DNA from: Nevskiaceae bacterium
GTDB taxonomy: Bacteria; Pseudomonadota; Gammaproteobacteria; Nevskiales; Nevskiaceae
Length of the DNA stretch: 64,000 bases
Assembly (NCBI GenBank): GCA_008012115.1
Contig: SSEB01000016.1
Location: forward strand, 45,738 to 109,737
Direction: 5' to 3'
A program made the position numbers and the translations under genes. The notes beneath the pieces were generated by a model, which did not search any database, was not told where the DNA came from, and was given only the letters and a program-made list of their open reading frames with translations. This document shows, one piece after another, positions 29,201-38,178 of the stretch (position 1 is the first letter of the stretch; every line of letters begins with the position of its first letter).

Positions 29201-29370
29201 TCCGGGCTGGCGCCGGGGTAAAGCGTCGTCACCTGGATGGTCGGGTAATCGACTTCCGGCAGCGCCGACAGCGGCAGCAGCCGATAGGCCAGCGCACCGG
29301 CGATCAGGATCGCCGCCATCAGCAGCGAGGTCGCCACCGGCCGCAGGATGAAGGGGCGGGAGGGATTCAT
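26278..29370 (-). CDS. mdtB: RND efflux pump subunit, MdtB-like
   Basis: 1030 residues from ATG 29370. N-terminus [20 protein letters not shown] matches MdtB. Segment 4 contains [17 protein letters not shown] with the Asp relay pair, and the hydrophobic layout matches the mdtC-like partner. It is 40 bases after the adaptor gene and overlaps the mdtC-like gene by 4 bases. In enterobacteria the MdtBC pair exports bile salts, novobiocin and related compounds; the substrates here are not known. Confidence 0.95.
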   Translation of the reverse strand: MNPSRPFILRPVATSLLMAAILIAGALAYRLLPLSALPEVDYPTIQVTTLYPGASPDVMTSSVTAPLERQFGQMPGLNQMSSTSSAGASVITLQFSLALSLDVAEQEVQAAINASGTFLPSDLPTPPIYSKVNPADAPVLTLALSSKTLPLTQVEDLADTRLAQKISQLTGVGLVTLSGGQRPAFRVQANPKALAAYGLSLDDLRTAIGSANVNGAKGSFDGPTRAYVIDANDQLKSADDYNAIVIAYRNGAPIRLRDVAQVVAGPENAKLAAWMNRTPAVILNIQRQPGANVIEVVDRIKALLPTLHDNLPGAVDVALLTDRTTTIRASVHDVQVELALAVALVVAVIFVFLRNVPATIIPSLSVPLSLVGTFGVMYLAGFSLNNLTLMALTIATGFVVDDAIVMIENIARYIEEGEPPLQAALKGAGQIGFTIVSLTVSLIAVLIPLLFMGDVVGRLFREFAITLAVTIVISAIVSLTLVPMLCARLLRHTPEAQQGRFYRAAGAFIDGMIERYGRALTWVLDRQTATLWVALATLALTALLYVAIPKGFFPEQDTGLIQGISEAPASVSFGAMAQRQQQLAQAILDDPDIDSLSSFIGVDGTNTTLNSGRLLINLKPHDQRDGAADIIRRLQQRVAEVPGIRLYLQPVQDLTIEDRVSRTQYQFTVEDADPAELAQWVPKLVERLSQLPQLADVASDLQQDGLAAYITIDRDTAGRLGITTATIDNALYNAFGQRLVSTIFTQANQYRVVLEAAAGFRETPEALQHLYVPSASGQQVPLSALTRVTEQAAPLVINHLGQFPAATISFNLGNGASLGAAVQAIRDAESEIGLPVSVQTSFQGAALAFQSSLSNTLLLILAAVVTMYIVLGVLYESYIHPVTILSTLPSAGVGALLALMLFRADLGIVAIIGIILLIGIVKKNAIMMIDFALDAERNEGKTPREAIYQACLLRFRPILMTTMAALLGALPLMLGTGVGSELRHPLGISIVGGLIVSQVLTLFTTPVIYLMFDRLAQRLRGAPKADEAPA

Positions 29371-29410
29371 GCCCAAAGCGCGTCGTGGCAGGTCCGCCGG
29401 CGCGGCCGGC

Positions 29411-30691
29411 TCACTGCGGTGTTTTCCGCGGGTGGTCTTTCGCGGGATCGCCGCTCGCCCGCGCCGGTGCGTCCGGGGTCTTCGCCGACGTGCCGGGGCC
29501 CGTAGCGGCTGCGGCACCGGCGACGGTCACGCTGGCGCCATCGCGCAGCTTGTCGACGCCGTCGGTCACCACCTGCTCGCCCGCCTGCAGGCCGCTGTCG
29601 ATGGCGGTGGTCTCGCCCTCGCTGACGCCCGGCTGCACCTTGCGCACGCTGACCGTGGAATCGGCGTTGAGCACGTAGACATAAGGGCCGCCAGTGCCCT
29701 GCAACAGGGCCGCGCTGGGAATCAGGATGACGCCGTGCTCAACCTTGAGCAGCATGCGCACATTGACGAACTGGTTCGGAAACAGCACCTCGTTGTCGTT
29801 GGCGAAACTGGCACGCAGCTTGACCGCGCCGGTGGTGGTGTCGATCTGGTTGTCGATGGTGCTGAGCGTGCCGCTGGCGAGCTTGATCTTCTGCGCACGG
29901 TCGTAAACATCCACCGCGAGTTTGCCGGCGGCGGATTGCGCCAGCACGTCGGGCAGATTGTCCTCCGGCAGCGAGAACAGCACGGTGATCGGCTTCATCT
30001 GCGTGATCACGGCCACGCCGGTGGTCGCGCTGCTGCTGACGATGTTGCCGACATCCACCTGGCGCAGGCCGATGCGGCCGCTGACCGGCGCGGTGACGCG
30101 CGCGTAGGTCAGGTTGAGGCGGGCGCTGTCGAGTGCTGCCTGGTCGGATTTGACCGCCGCCTCGTACTGTTTGACCAGCGAGGCTTGCTGGTCGACCTGC
30201 TGCTTGGCGATGGAGTCCTGCTCGAACAGCGTGCGGTAGCGGTCGAGATCGATGCGCGCGGTGTCGAGCTGCGCCTGGTCGCGCGCCAGCTGCCCTTCCG
30301 CCTGCTGGCGCTGCACCTCGAAGGGTCGTGGATCGATCTGCGCCAGCACCGCGCCGGCGGCCACGGTCTGGCCCTCGCGGAAGTCCAGGCTCATCAACTG
30401 GCCGTCGACGCGCGGCCGCACCGTCACCGTCGCCAGCGGCGTGACGGTGCCAAGCGCATTGAGATAGACGTTGATGTCGCCGCTGCGCGCCGCCGCCACA
30501 CCGACGGTGGAGCCGTTCTTGCCGAAGGCGCCGCGGCGGTCGCCGCCCGTCGCCGAGCGGTGCTGCGCCGACCACACGATCCAGGCCGCGGCCACGACGA
30601 CGGCCAGCGGCAGCAGCAGCCAGACGCGGCTGCGTCCGCCGGTGAATTGCCGTCGCGCACGCGGCGCCATCTGCTGCGGGGTCTCGGCCAT
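29411..30691 (-). CDS. mdtA: RND periplasmic adaptor, MdtA-like
   Basis: 426 residues. One N-terminal membrane anchor ([20 protein letters not shown]), a lipoyl/barrel-sandwich part ([11 protein letters not shown] at about 95), an alpha-helical hairpin (about 130-190), then beta-barrel and membrane-proximal domains, and an Ala/Pro/Lys-rich tail from about 395. It is the first gene of the four-gene efflux operon and links the inner-membrane pump with the outer-membrane channel. No local regulator gene is adjacent. Confidence 0.94.
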   Translation of the reverse strand: MAETPQQMAPRARRQFTGGRSRVWLLLPLAVVVAAAWIVWSAQHRSATGGDRRGAFGKNGSTVGVAAARSGDINVYLNALGTVTPLATVTVRPRVDGQLMSLDFREGQTVAAGAVLAQIDPRPFEVQRQQAEGQLARDQAQLDTARIDLDRYRTLFEQDSIAKQQVDQQASLVKQYEAAVKSDQAALDSARLNLTYARVTAPVSGRIGLRQVDVGNIVSSSATTGVAVITQMKPITVLFSLPEDNLPDVLAQSAAGKLAVDVYDRAQKIKLASGTLSTIDNQIDTTTGAVKLRASFANDNEVLFPNQFVNVRMLLKVEHGVILIPSAALLQGTGGPYVYVLNADSTVSVRKVQPGVSEGETTAIDSGLQAGEQVVTDGVDKLRDGASVTVAGAAAATGPGTSAKTPDAPARASGDPAKDHPRKTPQ

Positions 30692-30803
30692 CGTCGATTC
30701 TCGTGAAGGGTTGCGGCTAGGACCATCGATTATTCAATGTGTCGCCGCATCCCGGCATGATCGCCGGGTTAAGTTTTGTTGCAGCCCGCCCGCTGCGGCG
30801 CGG

Positions 30804-31478
30804 CTACTTCTCCTGCACCGTGTTGATGACCGTGCCCGCCATCTGGAACGGCTTGTCGCCCAGCAGCGAGGCGAGGCGCGAGGGCAGATGGCTTTTGTCC
30901 ATTTGCACGATGGAGACCTGCGCGAAGCCGCCGGGCGCCTCGCCGGCCCAGGACTCCGCCACCGGGCCGCCGTCCTTGCTGCGCGCCGGACGAATGCCGA
31001 GCGCGGTGAGCTTGTCGCTCTGCGGCACCAGCGCGTGGGCGCCGTCGTCGAGCGAGGCGGTGGAGGCCTGCAGGTCGATCCAGGTGTTGAAGTCGTGCTT
31101 GAGCAGCGGCTGCGCCAGGAAACCGACCACCGGATTGGCCAGCGCGCGCTGCGCCAGCGCGGTGGTGCGCTCGGTCAGCCGCAGCACGGCACCGCCGCGA
31201 GCGCCGTGTGGCAGGGCCCGCGCGGGGGCGGCCGGTGCGGTCAGGGCCGGACGCAGCGCCGCGAAATTGGTCTGCAAGTGCGCGCGCAGGCGCAGGCGTT
31301 CGCCATCGCCGTGCGGTTCGCTGACCAGCTGCACGTTCATGCGCCACAGCGGCGCGTCGGCGCCAGCTATCGGCACCTCGGCGGAGAACGAGAGCTCCTC
31401 CGGTCCCTGCGCGTCCTGCCGCGGCGCGCCTGCGCCCAGCGCCTCGAGGCCCTTGCGGATGCGGTTTAAGATGCCCAT
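30804..31478 (-). CDS. Unknown cytoplasmic protein beside acylphosphatase
   Basis: 224 residues, ATG 31478. I do not recognise the family. No signal peptide or membrane segment. It starts MGILNRIRKGLEALGAG and contains FNTWIDLQAS and DKPFQMAGTVINTVQEK at the end. It is divergent from the acylphosphatase gene (28 bases between start codons). The long overlapping frame on the same strand (30769-31803) is a shadow. Confidence 0.65.
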   Translation of the reverse strand: MGILNRIRKGLEALGAGAPRQDAQGPEELSFSAEVPIAGADAPLWRMNVQLVSEPHGDGERLRLRAHLQTNFAALRPALTAPAAPARALPHGARGGAVLRLTERTTALAQRALANPVVGFLAQPLLKHDFNTWIDLQASTASLDDGAHALVPQSDKLTALGIRPARSKDGGPVAESWAGEAPGGFAQVSIVQMDKSHLPSRLASLLGDKPFQMAGTVINTVQEK

Positions 31479-31506
31479 AGCCCAGCCAGTCCATCAATCC
31501 TGAATC

Positions 31507-31785
31507 ATGTCCGACGGATGTTACCGCTTTATCGTCAACGGCCGGGTGCAGGGCGTGTACTTCCGCCAGTCCGCTGCCGACACGGCGCGGCCGCTCGGCC
31601 TGCGTGGCTGGGTGCGCAATCTCGCCGACGGGCGCGTCGAGGGCATGGTCTCCGGCCCGTCCGCGGCGCTGGAAACCTTCAAGGCCTGGCTGCGCCACGG
31701 CCCGCCGGCGGCGCGCGTCGAGGGCCTGCAATGGATCGTCAGCGACGCCCGCATCGACGGCGAGGGCTTCGAGGTGCGTCGCTGA
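31507..31785 (+). CDS. acyP: Acylphosphatase
   Basis: 92 residues, the usual length. Catalytic Arg in GRVQGVYFRQS (residue 20) and Asn in GWVRNLADGRVEG (residue 38) are present. It hydrolyses acyl phosphates such as carbamoyl or 1,3-bisphosphoglycerate in the cytoplasm. Element copy 5 begins 14 bases after the stop codon. Confidence 0.96.
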   Translation: MSDGCYRFIVNGRVQGVYFRQSAADTARPLGLRGWVRNLADGRVEGMVSGPSAALETFKAWLRHGPPAARVEGLQWIVSDARIDGEGFEVRR

Positions 31786-31798
31786 GGGGCTGAATGCC

Positions 31799-31912
31799 GC
31801 CACCCGCTGTCGGGTTTCGGGCCTGCGAGGTTGTTATATAAAATATAACGATAATTAAATCGATAGATATTATAGAACAACTCCGCCACCGCACGAGGCG
31901 TGAGCGGGTGGC
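31799..31912. repeat. 114-bp inverted-end element, copy 5
   Basis: The ends are GCCACCCGCT and AGCGGGTGGC with 24-46-24 spacing. The core begins GTTATATAAAAT and ends ATTATAGAAC; 16 of 23 positions pair. The right arm has CGCC/GGCG. It lies between the convergent acylphosphatase and desaturase genes. Confidence 0.9.
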
Positions 31913-31953
31913 GCGAAAAAACCGCTGCAGGCCGCCGCCGAGCGAGCAGACGC

Positions 31954-32937
31954 TCAGATTTCGATGCTGCGCCGGTAGATGAAGTCGAAGCCGAAGGCGC
32001 GCCGGACGGTCTTGGCATCGGCGTAGTCGGCCAGGCGCGCGAGACGCGCCGGCAGCTTCATCAGCTTGTCCTGCGCCTGGCGGCCGAGATCGGACAGGCC
32101 GGTGAGACCGCCGATGTTCCAGAACTCCAGCAGTTCCTCGACGATCTTCTGGTACTGGCGCGTGCCGAAGATGTTGGCGCGACGCAGGACTTCGCTCATG
32201 TCCTCGAAGCCGCTGATCGCATGGCCGGGCATGGCGAAGCCGGTGGCGACCTTGAGCAGCGATTGCAGCGCGCGGTTGACGTCGATCTTGAGGATGCCGG
32301 CGAAGCTGGCGCGGTAGAAGGCGTAGTGGCGCGACTCGTCGGCCGAGATGTGCGCCAGGATGCGCTGGATGCGCGGCTCGTAGGTGCCGCAGATGCGGCC
32401 GGTGTTGGAGTGTGACACCTGCGTCGCCTTCTCCTGCAGCGAGGTGTAGGCCAGCAGGCGGTAGGGATCGCGCTCCCACTCGGGCTCGAAACCGGCGTTG
32501 ATGTACTGGAACTGCAGGCGCTCCAGCGCGCCCATGTCGAAGATGCGGGCGTCGCGCACGTAGTCGCGCATGGCGCAGCCGTGGCGGTCTTCCTCGGCCG
32601 TCCAGAGGTTGTTCCAGGTGCTCCAGGGACTGTCGTTGCCCAGGTAGGTGGCGATCAGGCGATGGAAGTGCGGCAGACCTTCCTCGGTCATCAGGTTCAG
32701 GGCCAGGGCCACGCGGACGGTGTCCGGCAGGCCGCGCGCGGCCTCGCGGGTGCGGGCGAGGTCGGCTTCCTGCTCGTCACCGCCTTCGGCGTCGGCCGGC
32801 AGCAAGTCGTTGGGAAACCACAGCTTGCGGCCGCCCTTGTGGAGTTCGATCTGTTCGCGGACCAGCGGTTCCAGGGTGACCAGCACTTCGATCTGGTCGG
32901 GGGTGCCGAAACGGCCGGGGGACATCACTGCAGACAT
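31954..32937 (-). CDS. Acyl-ACP desaturase, soluble di-iron type
   Basis: 327 residues from ATG 32937; GTG 32943 and ATG 32925 are in frame alternatives, and AGAGG lies 10 bases before the chosen ATG. Ferritin-like di-iron motifs EEDRHG and DESRHY are both present, as in stearoyl-ACP 9-desaturases (FA_desaturase_2). It should introduce a double bond into acyl-ACP in the cytoplasm, using ferredoxin and oxygen, and adjust membrane fluidity. Element copy 5 follows its 3' end. Confidence 0.9.
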   Translation of the reverse strand: MSAVMSPGRFGTPDQIEVLVTLEPLVREQIELHKGGRKLWFPNDLLPADAEGGDEQEADLARTREAARGLPDTVRVALALNLMTEEGLPHFHRLIATYLGNDSPWSTWNNLWTAEEDRHGCAMRDYVRDARIFDMGALERLQFQYINAGFEPEWERDPYRLLAYTSLQEKATQVSHSNTGRICGTYEPRIQRILAHISADESRHYAFYRASFAGILKIDVNRALQSLLKVATGFAMPGHAISGFEDMSEVLRRANIFGTRQYQKIVEELLEFWNIGGLTGLSDLGRQAQDKLMKLPARLARLADYADAKTVRRAFGFDFIYRRSIEI

Positions 32938-33059
32938 GGACACGAGACCTCTGACGACGGTGGCGCGCCGCTGGCGGCGCTACCCGAGGTACGAAATATA
33001 CACTTGTGCAGATGCACGCGGTATGACAGTCCGTCGCCCCGCCGGGCGGTCGCTGCGCC

Positions 33060-33602
33060 CTACTGGTGGATCAGGTTGAGGAATTCCTGCCGCGTGCGCT
33101 GATCCTCGCGGAAGCGGCCCAGCATCATCGAGGTGACCATGTCGGAATTCTGCTTGCCGACGCCGCGCATCATCGCGCACAGATGCTTGGCCTCGATCAC
33201 CACCGCCACGCCCTTGGCGCCGGTGACGCTCTGGATGGATTCGCCGATCTGCTTGGTCAGGTTTTCCTGGATCTGCAGGCGGCGCGCGAACATGTCGACG
33301 ATGCGCGGGATCTTGGACAGGCCGATGACCTTGCCGTCGGGCAGGTAGGCGACATGGGCCTTGCCGATGAACGGCAGCAGGTGATGCTCGCACAGCGAAT
33401 ACAACTCGATATTGCGCACGATCACCATCTCGTCGTTGCCGGACTCGAAGATGGCGCCGTTGACGATCTCGCCGATGTCCTGCTCGTAGCCCTGGGTCAG
33501 GAACTGCATGGCCTTGGCGGCACGATGCGGCGTGCGCAGCAGGCCCTCGCGCTCGGGATTTTCGCCTACGGCTTCAATGATGGCTCTAAACTGTGCTTCC
33601 AT
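33060..33602 (-). CDS. folE: GTP cyclohydrolase I
   Basis: 180 residues from ATG 33602. Zinc and active-site residues are visible: [10 protein letters not shown], Cys in HLCAMMRGV, and the sequence [17 protein letters not shown]. It makes 7,8-dihydroneopterin triphosphate for folate (and queuosine) synthesis. It is divergent from the ParB-like gene with 60 bases between starts. The longer frame to 34409 is an overlap with the ParB-like gene and not a fusion. Confidence 0.97.
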   Translation of the reverse strand: MEAQFRAIIEAVGENPEREGLLRTPHRAAKAMQFLTQGYEQDIGEIVNGAIFESGNDEMVIVRNIELYSLCEHHLLPFIGKAHVAYLPDGKVIGLSKIPRIVDMFARRLQIQENLTKQIGESIQSVTGAKGVAVVIEAKHLCAMMRGVGKQNSDMVTSMMLGRFREDQRTRQEFLNLIHQ

Positions 33603-33662
33603 GACGGCGTCCGTCTTCCGATTTCGTCGCGGATTGTCCCATATCCCCGCCGCACAGAGTTC

Positions 33663-34463
33663 ATGCAGAAGAAGCATCCCCCCAGCACCATCAAGGAAGT
33701 GCCGATCGACCTGATCCGCCCCGGCTCGCAGCAGGCGCGGCGCTACTTCGATCCCGAGGCGCTGCGCGATCTTGCCGAGTCGATCCGCGAGTCCGGCGTG
33801 GTGCAGCCGATCGTGCTGCGCACCCAGGTCTGGGGCTACGAGCTGCTGGCCGGCGAGCGCCGCTGGCGCGCCGCGCAGCAGGCCGGCCTGCACGAGATTC
33901 CGGCGGTGATCCGCGACGATCTCTCGGATACCGAGGCCTTCGTCGTCGGCCTGATCGAAAACCTGCAGCGCGAATCGCTGACGCCGATGGAAACCGCCGC
34001 CGGGCTCAAGCGCCTGGCCGAGATTTTCCAGCTGACCCACGAGCAGGTCGGCGAGCGCGTCGGCAAGTCGCGCGAGTACGTCAGCAACTACCTGCGGCTG
34101 GTCAACCTGGCGCCGCCGGTGCAGGCGCTGGTCAACGAGGGCCATATCCTGCTCGGCCACGCCAAGGTGCTGGCCGGCCTGCCGCTGGACGAGCAGATCC
34201 GCTGGGCCGACGAGGCCATCCGCCACAAGCTGACGGTGCGCGCGCTGGAGAAGCGCGTCGCCGTCGCGCGCGACCGCAAGATCGTCTTTCGTCCCGGCAA
34301 ACCCGGCGACTGGCAGGCCCTGGAGCGCGAGCTGTCCGACCTGCTGGGCTGCGTCGCCAGCGTCAGCGCCGACAAGCAGGGCAAAGGTGAACTGCGCATC
34401 AAGTTCCACTCCCTGGACGAACTCGACGGCGTGCTGGCGCGCATCGGCTATTCCGCCCGCTGA
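33663..34463 (+). CDS. Orphan ParB/Spo0J-family protein
   Basis: 266 residues from ATG 33663. The ParB N-terminal CTPase domain has intact boxes: [12 protein letters not shown] (about 62) and ENLQRES (about 99). A central helix-turn-helix ([23 protein letters not shown]) and a C-terminal dimerisation-like region ([19 protein letters not shown]) follow. No parA lies beside it, and mnmG, which often accompanies parAB near the origin, is 2 kb away without rsmG or parA. It could be a second, plasmid-derived ParB or a nucleoid factor. The following intergenic region carries two DnaA-box-like sites. Confidence 0.88.
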   Translation: MQKKHPPSTIKEVPIDLIRPGSQQARRYFDPEALRDLAESIRESGVVQPIVLRTQVWGYELLAGERRWRAAQQAGLHEIPAVIRDDLSDTEAFVVGLIENLQRESLTPMETAAGLKRLAEIFQLTHEQVGERVGKSREYVSNYLRLVNLAPPVQALVNEGHILLGHAKVLAGLPLDEQIRWADEAIRHKLTVRALEKRVAVARDRKIVFRPGKPGDWQALERELSDLLGCVASVSADKQGKGELRIKFHSLDELDGVLARIGYSAR

Positions 34464-34574
34464 GGCGAGGCGGGTCCCGCCACTTGCAGCGGGCGCCCGG
34501 CGCGAAACAACTAAAGTATTGGGCTCGGGGGCTGATATGCCCGTGGCTTGCCACGGGCGTCACGGGTGAAAGAA

Positions 34575-34603
34575 AAATATTGGCCGGAGGGCCGATATTT
34601 TTT
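34575..34603 (+). terminator. Terminator downstream of the ParB-like gene
   Basis: AAATATTGGCC, loop GGAG, GGCCGATATTT form an 11-bp stem with one G-T pair, followed by a run of six T. The A-tract on the left makes it potentially bidirectional. Confidence 0.75.
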
Positions 34604-34636
34604 ATCTACAGGCGAGTGGGATAAAGCTGTGGATAA
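34602..34636. promoter_or_regulatory. Pair of DnaA-box-like sites
   Basis: TGTGGATAA at 34628-34636 is a perfect DnaA box in reverse orientation (TTATCCACA). TTATCTACA at 34602-34610 matches 8 of 9 in the opposite orientation, 17 bp away. They may titrate DnaA or be part of an old replication region; a chance single box is possible. Confidence 0.45.
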
Positions 34637-34833
34637 GCTTTGATGTTCAGCGCAGCAATGCTGATAGTTGCTGGCTTGGCTCCGGTGGTGACGATTTTTT
34701 TACCGGCGTGTGAAGGCGGGCGTCGCAGCGGCCGGCGACCTGGCGAAGGTCGTTTGCATCGATAGGCTGATTGTCCTTAATGGTAGTATTTTGAAACAAC
34801 GCTGAAGCTGCCGGACGGCAGTGCGGGTGCCGC

Positions 34834-35598
34834 TTGGAAACGCAGAAACTCCAGTTCGATCTGTTTGACGACCGCTATGAAGTGATCGAGCGGGTCAGCG
34901 CCAAGGCGCGCAACATCCGCATCGAAATCCGCTCCCCGCGCGAGGTGGTGCTGGTGATGCCCCGGTATGCCGCCAAATCCGCCGCGCGTGCCTTTCTGGC
35001 GGAGCGGGAATCCTGGGTGCGGCAGAAGATTGCCGAACTGCGTCAGCGCCACGCCGACATGCCTCTGGACCCGCAGCGTCTGCACTGGAACAACCGTGAC
35101 CGGCTGCCCCTGCGCGGCGCGGAGCTGCCGCTGCGGCTGGTCGGCGCCAGCCTGCGCCAGATCAGCGTGCGCGTCGAAGCCGATGCGATCAGCGTGTTCA
35201 GCCCGCCGGCGCTGCTGGGCGAGCGGGCGCGGCTGGAGCGTGCCCTGCGTCAGGAGTTGCAGCATCAGGCGCGGCAGGATGCGCGTCGCCTGCTCGACGA
35301 AGAATCGGCAAGACTCGGCGTGCGGCCGGGAGAACTGCGCATCGGCGACCCGAAATCCCTGTGGGGCAGTTGCGCGGCCAACGGCAACATCAGCCTGTCG
35401 TGGCGGCTGGTGATGGCGCCGCCGGCGGTGTTCCGCTACGTGGTGGTCCACGAGCTGTGCCACATCCGCCACCACGACCACTCGGACGACTTCTGGGCCC
35501 TGGTCGAGCGCCAGATGCCCGGTTACGAGGTGCAGTACCGCTGGCTGCGCGAGCAGGGTGCGCGCCTGCACCTGTATCTGCCGCCGCGGGCGGCATGA
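34834..35598 (+). CDS. YgjP-like metal-dependent hydrolase (DUF45)
   Basis: 254 residues; TTG 34834 is the first possible start after an in-frame stop at 34792, with no good Shine-Dalgarno, so the start is uncertain. The C-terminal part has the SprT/M48-like zinc motif VVHELCHIRHHDHSDDFW, with the third ligand region after it, and the family sequence WGSCAANGNISLSWRL before it. It should be a cytoplasmic zinc peptidase-like protein of unclear substrate. It converges with the Lys/Ala-rich gene through a shared terminator. Confidence 0.88.
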   Translation: METQKLQFDLFDDRYEVIERVSAKARNIRIEIRSPREVVLVMPRYAAKSAARAFLAERESWVRQKIAELRQRHADMPLDPQRLHWNNRDRLPLRGAELPLRLVGASLRQISVRVEADAISVFSPPALLGERARLERALRQELQHQARQDARRLLDEESARLGVRPGELRIGDPKSLWGSCAANGNISLSWRLVMAPPAVFRYVVVHELCHIRHHDHSDDFWALVERQMPGYEVQYRWLREQGARLHLYLPPRAA

Positions 35599-35605
35599 CG
35601 GGCAC

Positions 35606-35631
35606 AAAAAAGGCGGGCCGAAGCCCGCCTT
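35606..35631. terminator. Bidirectional terminator between convergent genes
   Basis: GGCGGGC, loop CGAA, GCCCGCC (35612-35629) with six A before and TT after. It is strongest on the minus strand, where six T follow the stem, ending the 35651-36085 transcript. Confidence 0.85.
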
Positions 35632-35650
35632 CTTGATCCGCAGCAGCGGC

Positions 35651-36085
35651 TTACTTGCTGGTGCCGGCGTTGACGTTGACGCTGGCATTGGCCTTGGCGC
35701 CCTCGGCGTCGAGCTTGGCCGTGGCGGCGTTCTCGGCGTCGATCTTCACCTTCTTGGCGTGGTGCTTGGCGTGGTGCTTGGCCTCGGCGGCATCGGACTT
35801 GGCGGCGTCAGCTTCGGCAGCGGCATCGGCCTTGGCGCTGTCGGCGGTGGCGGTCGCCGTGTCCTTGGCGCCGGCGACGGCGGCCTTGGCGGAGTCCTTG
35901 GTCTGCTTGGCAGCCGACTTGGTGGCGTTGACCGCGCCCTTGGCGGTGTCCTTGGTGGTGTCGACGGTCTGCTGGACCGCGTCGGTGACGCCCGAGGTGT
36001 CGACGCCCACCGAGGCGCCGAGGTTGGCGGCGAACAGCGGGGCGGACAGGGTCATGGCGGCGGCAACAAAGGCAATCTTCTTCAT
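35651..36085 (-). CDS. Exported Lys/Ala-rich LEA-like or coiled-coil protein
   Basis: 144 residues. A Sec signal (KKIAFVAAAMTLSAPLFAA) is followed by a mature part made mostly of Ala, Lys, Asp, Thr and Ser. Units such as DTTKDTAKGAVNATKSAAK, TKDSAKAAVAGAKD and ADSAKADAAAEAD repeat roughly every 11 residues, like group 3 LEA proteins; a His/Lys patch (AKHHAKHHAKK) follows. It probably forms an amphipathic helix in the periplasm and may protect against stress or bind polyanions; this is inference from composition. GAGGATG lies upstream of ATG 36085. Confidence 0.75.
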   Translation of the reverse strand: MKKIAFVAAAMTLSAPLFAANLGASVGVDTSGVTDAVQQTVDTTKDTAKGAVNATKSAAKQTKDSAKAAVAGAKDTATATADSAKADAAAEADAAKSDAAEAKHHAKHHAKKVKIDAENAATAKLDAEGAKANASVNVNAGTSK

Positions 36086-36207
36086 GGGGTCATCCTCTTG
36101 AGTTGTAGATACAGCATCAGGGTGGGTGTACTGCGGACGCCATATTACGGCGTCTTTCTGAACCGGTGATGAACTGCGCCGCAGCGGGCCGGCTGCGACC
36201 GGCGCGG

Positions 36208-38097
36208 TCAGGCGCTCCGGCGCAAGCGACCGGTCTTGCGCAGATGCACCAGCAGCAGCGACACCGCCGCCGGGGTGACGCCGGAGATGCGCGCGGCCTG
36301 GGCCACGGTCTGCGGCCGGTGCTGGGCCAGCTTGGCGCGCACCTCGTTGGACAGGCCGCTGACCGCGGCGTAGTCGAGGTCGACCGGCAGCGGCGCCTCC
36401 TCGTAGCGACGGCTGCGCTCGATCTCGAGCTGCTGGCGGTCGATGTAGCCGGCGTACTTGGCCTGGATCTCGACCTGCTCGGCGACCTGCGGGTCGAGAT
36501 CGGCCGGTGACAGGCCCAGCCGCGCCAGCGTGGCGTAGTCGCCCTCCGGCCGGCGCAGCAGGTCCAGCGCCGAGGCGCCGCTGTGCGTCGGGGCGGGGCC
36601 GAACACCGCCGCGACTTCCGGCGCGGCGAGTTGCGCCGGCTTGAGCCACAGCGCGTCGAGGCGCGCGCGCTCGGCGTCGATGGCGTCGCGCTTGCGCGAG
36701 AACGCCTGCCAGCGCGTGTCGTCCACCAGCCCTATGCGGCGGCCCAGTGGCGTCAGGCGCAGGTCGGCGTTGTCTTCGCGTAGTAGCAGCCGATGCTCGG
36801 CACGCGAGGTGAACATGCGGTAGGGCTCGGTGGTGCCGCGGGTGATGAGGTCGTCCACCAGCACGCCGATGTAGGCCTCGTGGCGCTGCGGCGTCCACGG
36901 CGCTTCGTTCTTCACGCGCAGCGCCGCATTGATGCCGGCGAGCAGGCCCTGCGCAGCCGCTTCCTCGTAGCCGGTGGTGCCGTTGATCTGGCCGGCGAGG
37001 AACAGGCCGGCGAGGTGCTTGCTCTCCAGCGAGTTCTGCAGGTCGCGTGGATCGAAGTAGTCGTACTCGATGGCGTAGCCCGGCCGCACGATGCGCGCGT
37101 GCTCCAGGCCCCTGATCGAGCGCACGAAGCGCTCCTGCACGTCGTAGGGCAGGGAGGTGGAGATGCCGTTGGGATAGATCTCGGTGGTCGAGAGGCCCTC
37201 CGGCTCCAGGAAGATCTGGTGCGCGGTCTTGCCGGCGAAGCGGTTGACCTTGTCTTCCACGCTCGGGCAATAGCGCGGGCCGACGCCCTCGATCACGCCG
37301 GTGAACATCGGCGAGCGGTCGAAGCCGCCGCGGATGATCTCGTGCGTCTGCTCGTTGGTGTGGGTGATATGGCAGTCCACCTGCCGCGGGTGCTGCTCGC
37401 GCGTGCCCATGAACGAGAACACGGGTGTCGGCGTGTCGCCGGGCTGCGGCGTCAGCACGCTCCAGTCGATCGTGCGGCCGTCGAGACGCGGCGGCGTGCC
37501 GGTCTTGAGGCGGCCGGTGCGCGGCAGCGCCTCGCGCAGGCGCACCGACAGCGCGTTGCTGGGCGCATCGCCGGCGCGGCCGCCGGGCATGTTCTCGAGA
37601 CCGATGTGGATGCGGCCGGCGAGGAAAGTGCCGACGGTGAGCACCACCGCCGGCGCGTGAAATTTGAGGCCCATCGCGGTGACCACGCCGGTGACGCGGG
37701 CGCCTTCGAGGATCAGGTCATCGACCGGCTGCTGGAACAGCGTCAGGTTTGGCGTGTTCTCCAGCTCGCGACGCACGAAGGCCTTGTACAGGGCGCGGTC
37801 GGCCTGGGCGCGGGTGGCGCGCACCGCCGGGCCCTTGCTGGCGTTGAGCATGCGAAACTGGATGCCGGCGTGATCGGCGCCGCGCGCCATCAGGCCGCCG
37901 AGCGCGTCGATCTCCTTGACCAGGTGGCCCTTGCCGATGCCGCCGATCGCCGGGTTGCAGGACATCTGGCCCAGCGTCTCGATGTTGTGCGTGAGCAGCA
38001 GCGTGCGCAGGCCCATGCGCGCCGACGCCAGGGCCGCTTCCGTGCCGGCGTGACCGCCGCCGACGACGATGACATCAAATGACTGCAGGTCTGACAT
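36208..38097 (-). CDS. mnmG: tRNA uridine-5-carboxymethylaminomethyl modification enzyme MnmG
   Basis: 629 residues from ATG 38097. The FAD-binding loop is [19 protein letters not shown] (10-28), with [20 protein letters not shown] and the two Cys region [17 protein letters not shown]; the C-terminal MnmE-interacting domain ends in [11 protein letters not shown]. With MnmE it makes cmnm5U/mnm5U at tRNA position 34. It is not followed by rsmG-parA-parB, unlike many gammaproteobacteria. The longer frame upstream is a shadow of the next gene. Confidence 0.98.
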   Translation of the reverse strand: MSDLQSFDVIVVGGGHAGTEAALASARMGLRTLLLTHNIETLGQMSCNPAIGGIGKGHLVKEIDALGGLMARGADHAGIQFRMLNASKGPAVRATRAQADRALYKAFVRRELENTPNLTLFQQPVDDLILEGARVTGVVTAMGLKFHAPAVVLTVGTFLAGRIHIGLENMPGGRAGDAPSNALSVRLREALPRTGRLKTGTPPRLDGRTIDWSVLTPQPGDTPTPVFSFMGTREQHPRQVDCHITHTNEQTHEIIRGGFDRSPMFTGVIEGVGPRYCPSVEDKVNRFAGKTAHQIFLEPEGLSTTEIYPNGISTSLPYDVQERFVRSIRGLEHARIVRPGYAIEYDYFDPRDLQNSLESKHLAGLFLAGQINGTTGYEEAAAQGLLAGINAALRVKNEAPWTPQRHEAYIGVLVDDLITRGTTEPYRMFTSRAEHRLLLREDNADLRLTPLGRRIGLVDDTRWQAFSRKRDAIDAERARLDALWLKPAQLAAPEVAAVFGPAPTHSGASALDLLRRPEGDYATLARLGLSPADLDPQVAEQVEIQAKYAGYIDRQQLEIERSRRYEEAPLPVDLDYAAVSGLSNEVRAKLAQHRPQTVAQAARISGVTPAAVSLLLVHLRKTGRLRRSA

Positions 38098-38178
38098 AAG
38101 GGCGCGGATTGTACGCCGATGGTCAAAATGTGCCCAGCCGTTTCGCCGTGATAGCGTTGCGTCAAAAAGGGGGTGGCC

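Larger units (their letters stand above)
34464..34833. other. 370-bp intergenic region with hairpins and DnaA boxes
   Basis: No gene is visible. It contains a perfect 8-bp hairpin (GCCCGTGG, loop CTTG, CCACGGGC, 34539-34558), the terminator at 34575-34603 and the DnaA-like boxes at 34602-34636. The stretch is less GC-rich than its surroundings. Confidence 0.6.

Noticed and set aside
23192..29505. Plus-strand frames of over 1000 residues opposite the two RND genes
   Set aside because: Shadow translations rich in Arg/Gln/His with no motifs; the minus strand encodes complete RND pumps.
30769..31803. Frame overlapping the unknown gene and acylphosphatase
   Set aside because: It crosses the divergent start region of two better-supported genes and has shadow composition.
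33066..33662. N-terminal extension of the ParB-like gene through folE
   Set aside because: The extra sequence is antisense to folE; the ParB family start fits ATG 33663.
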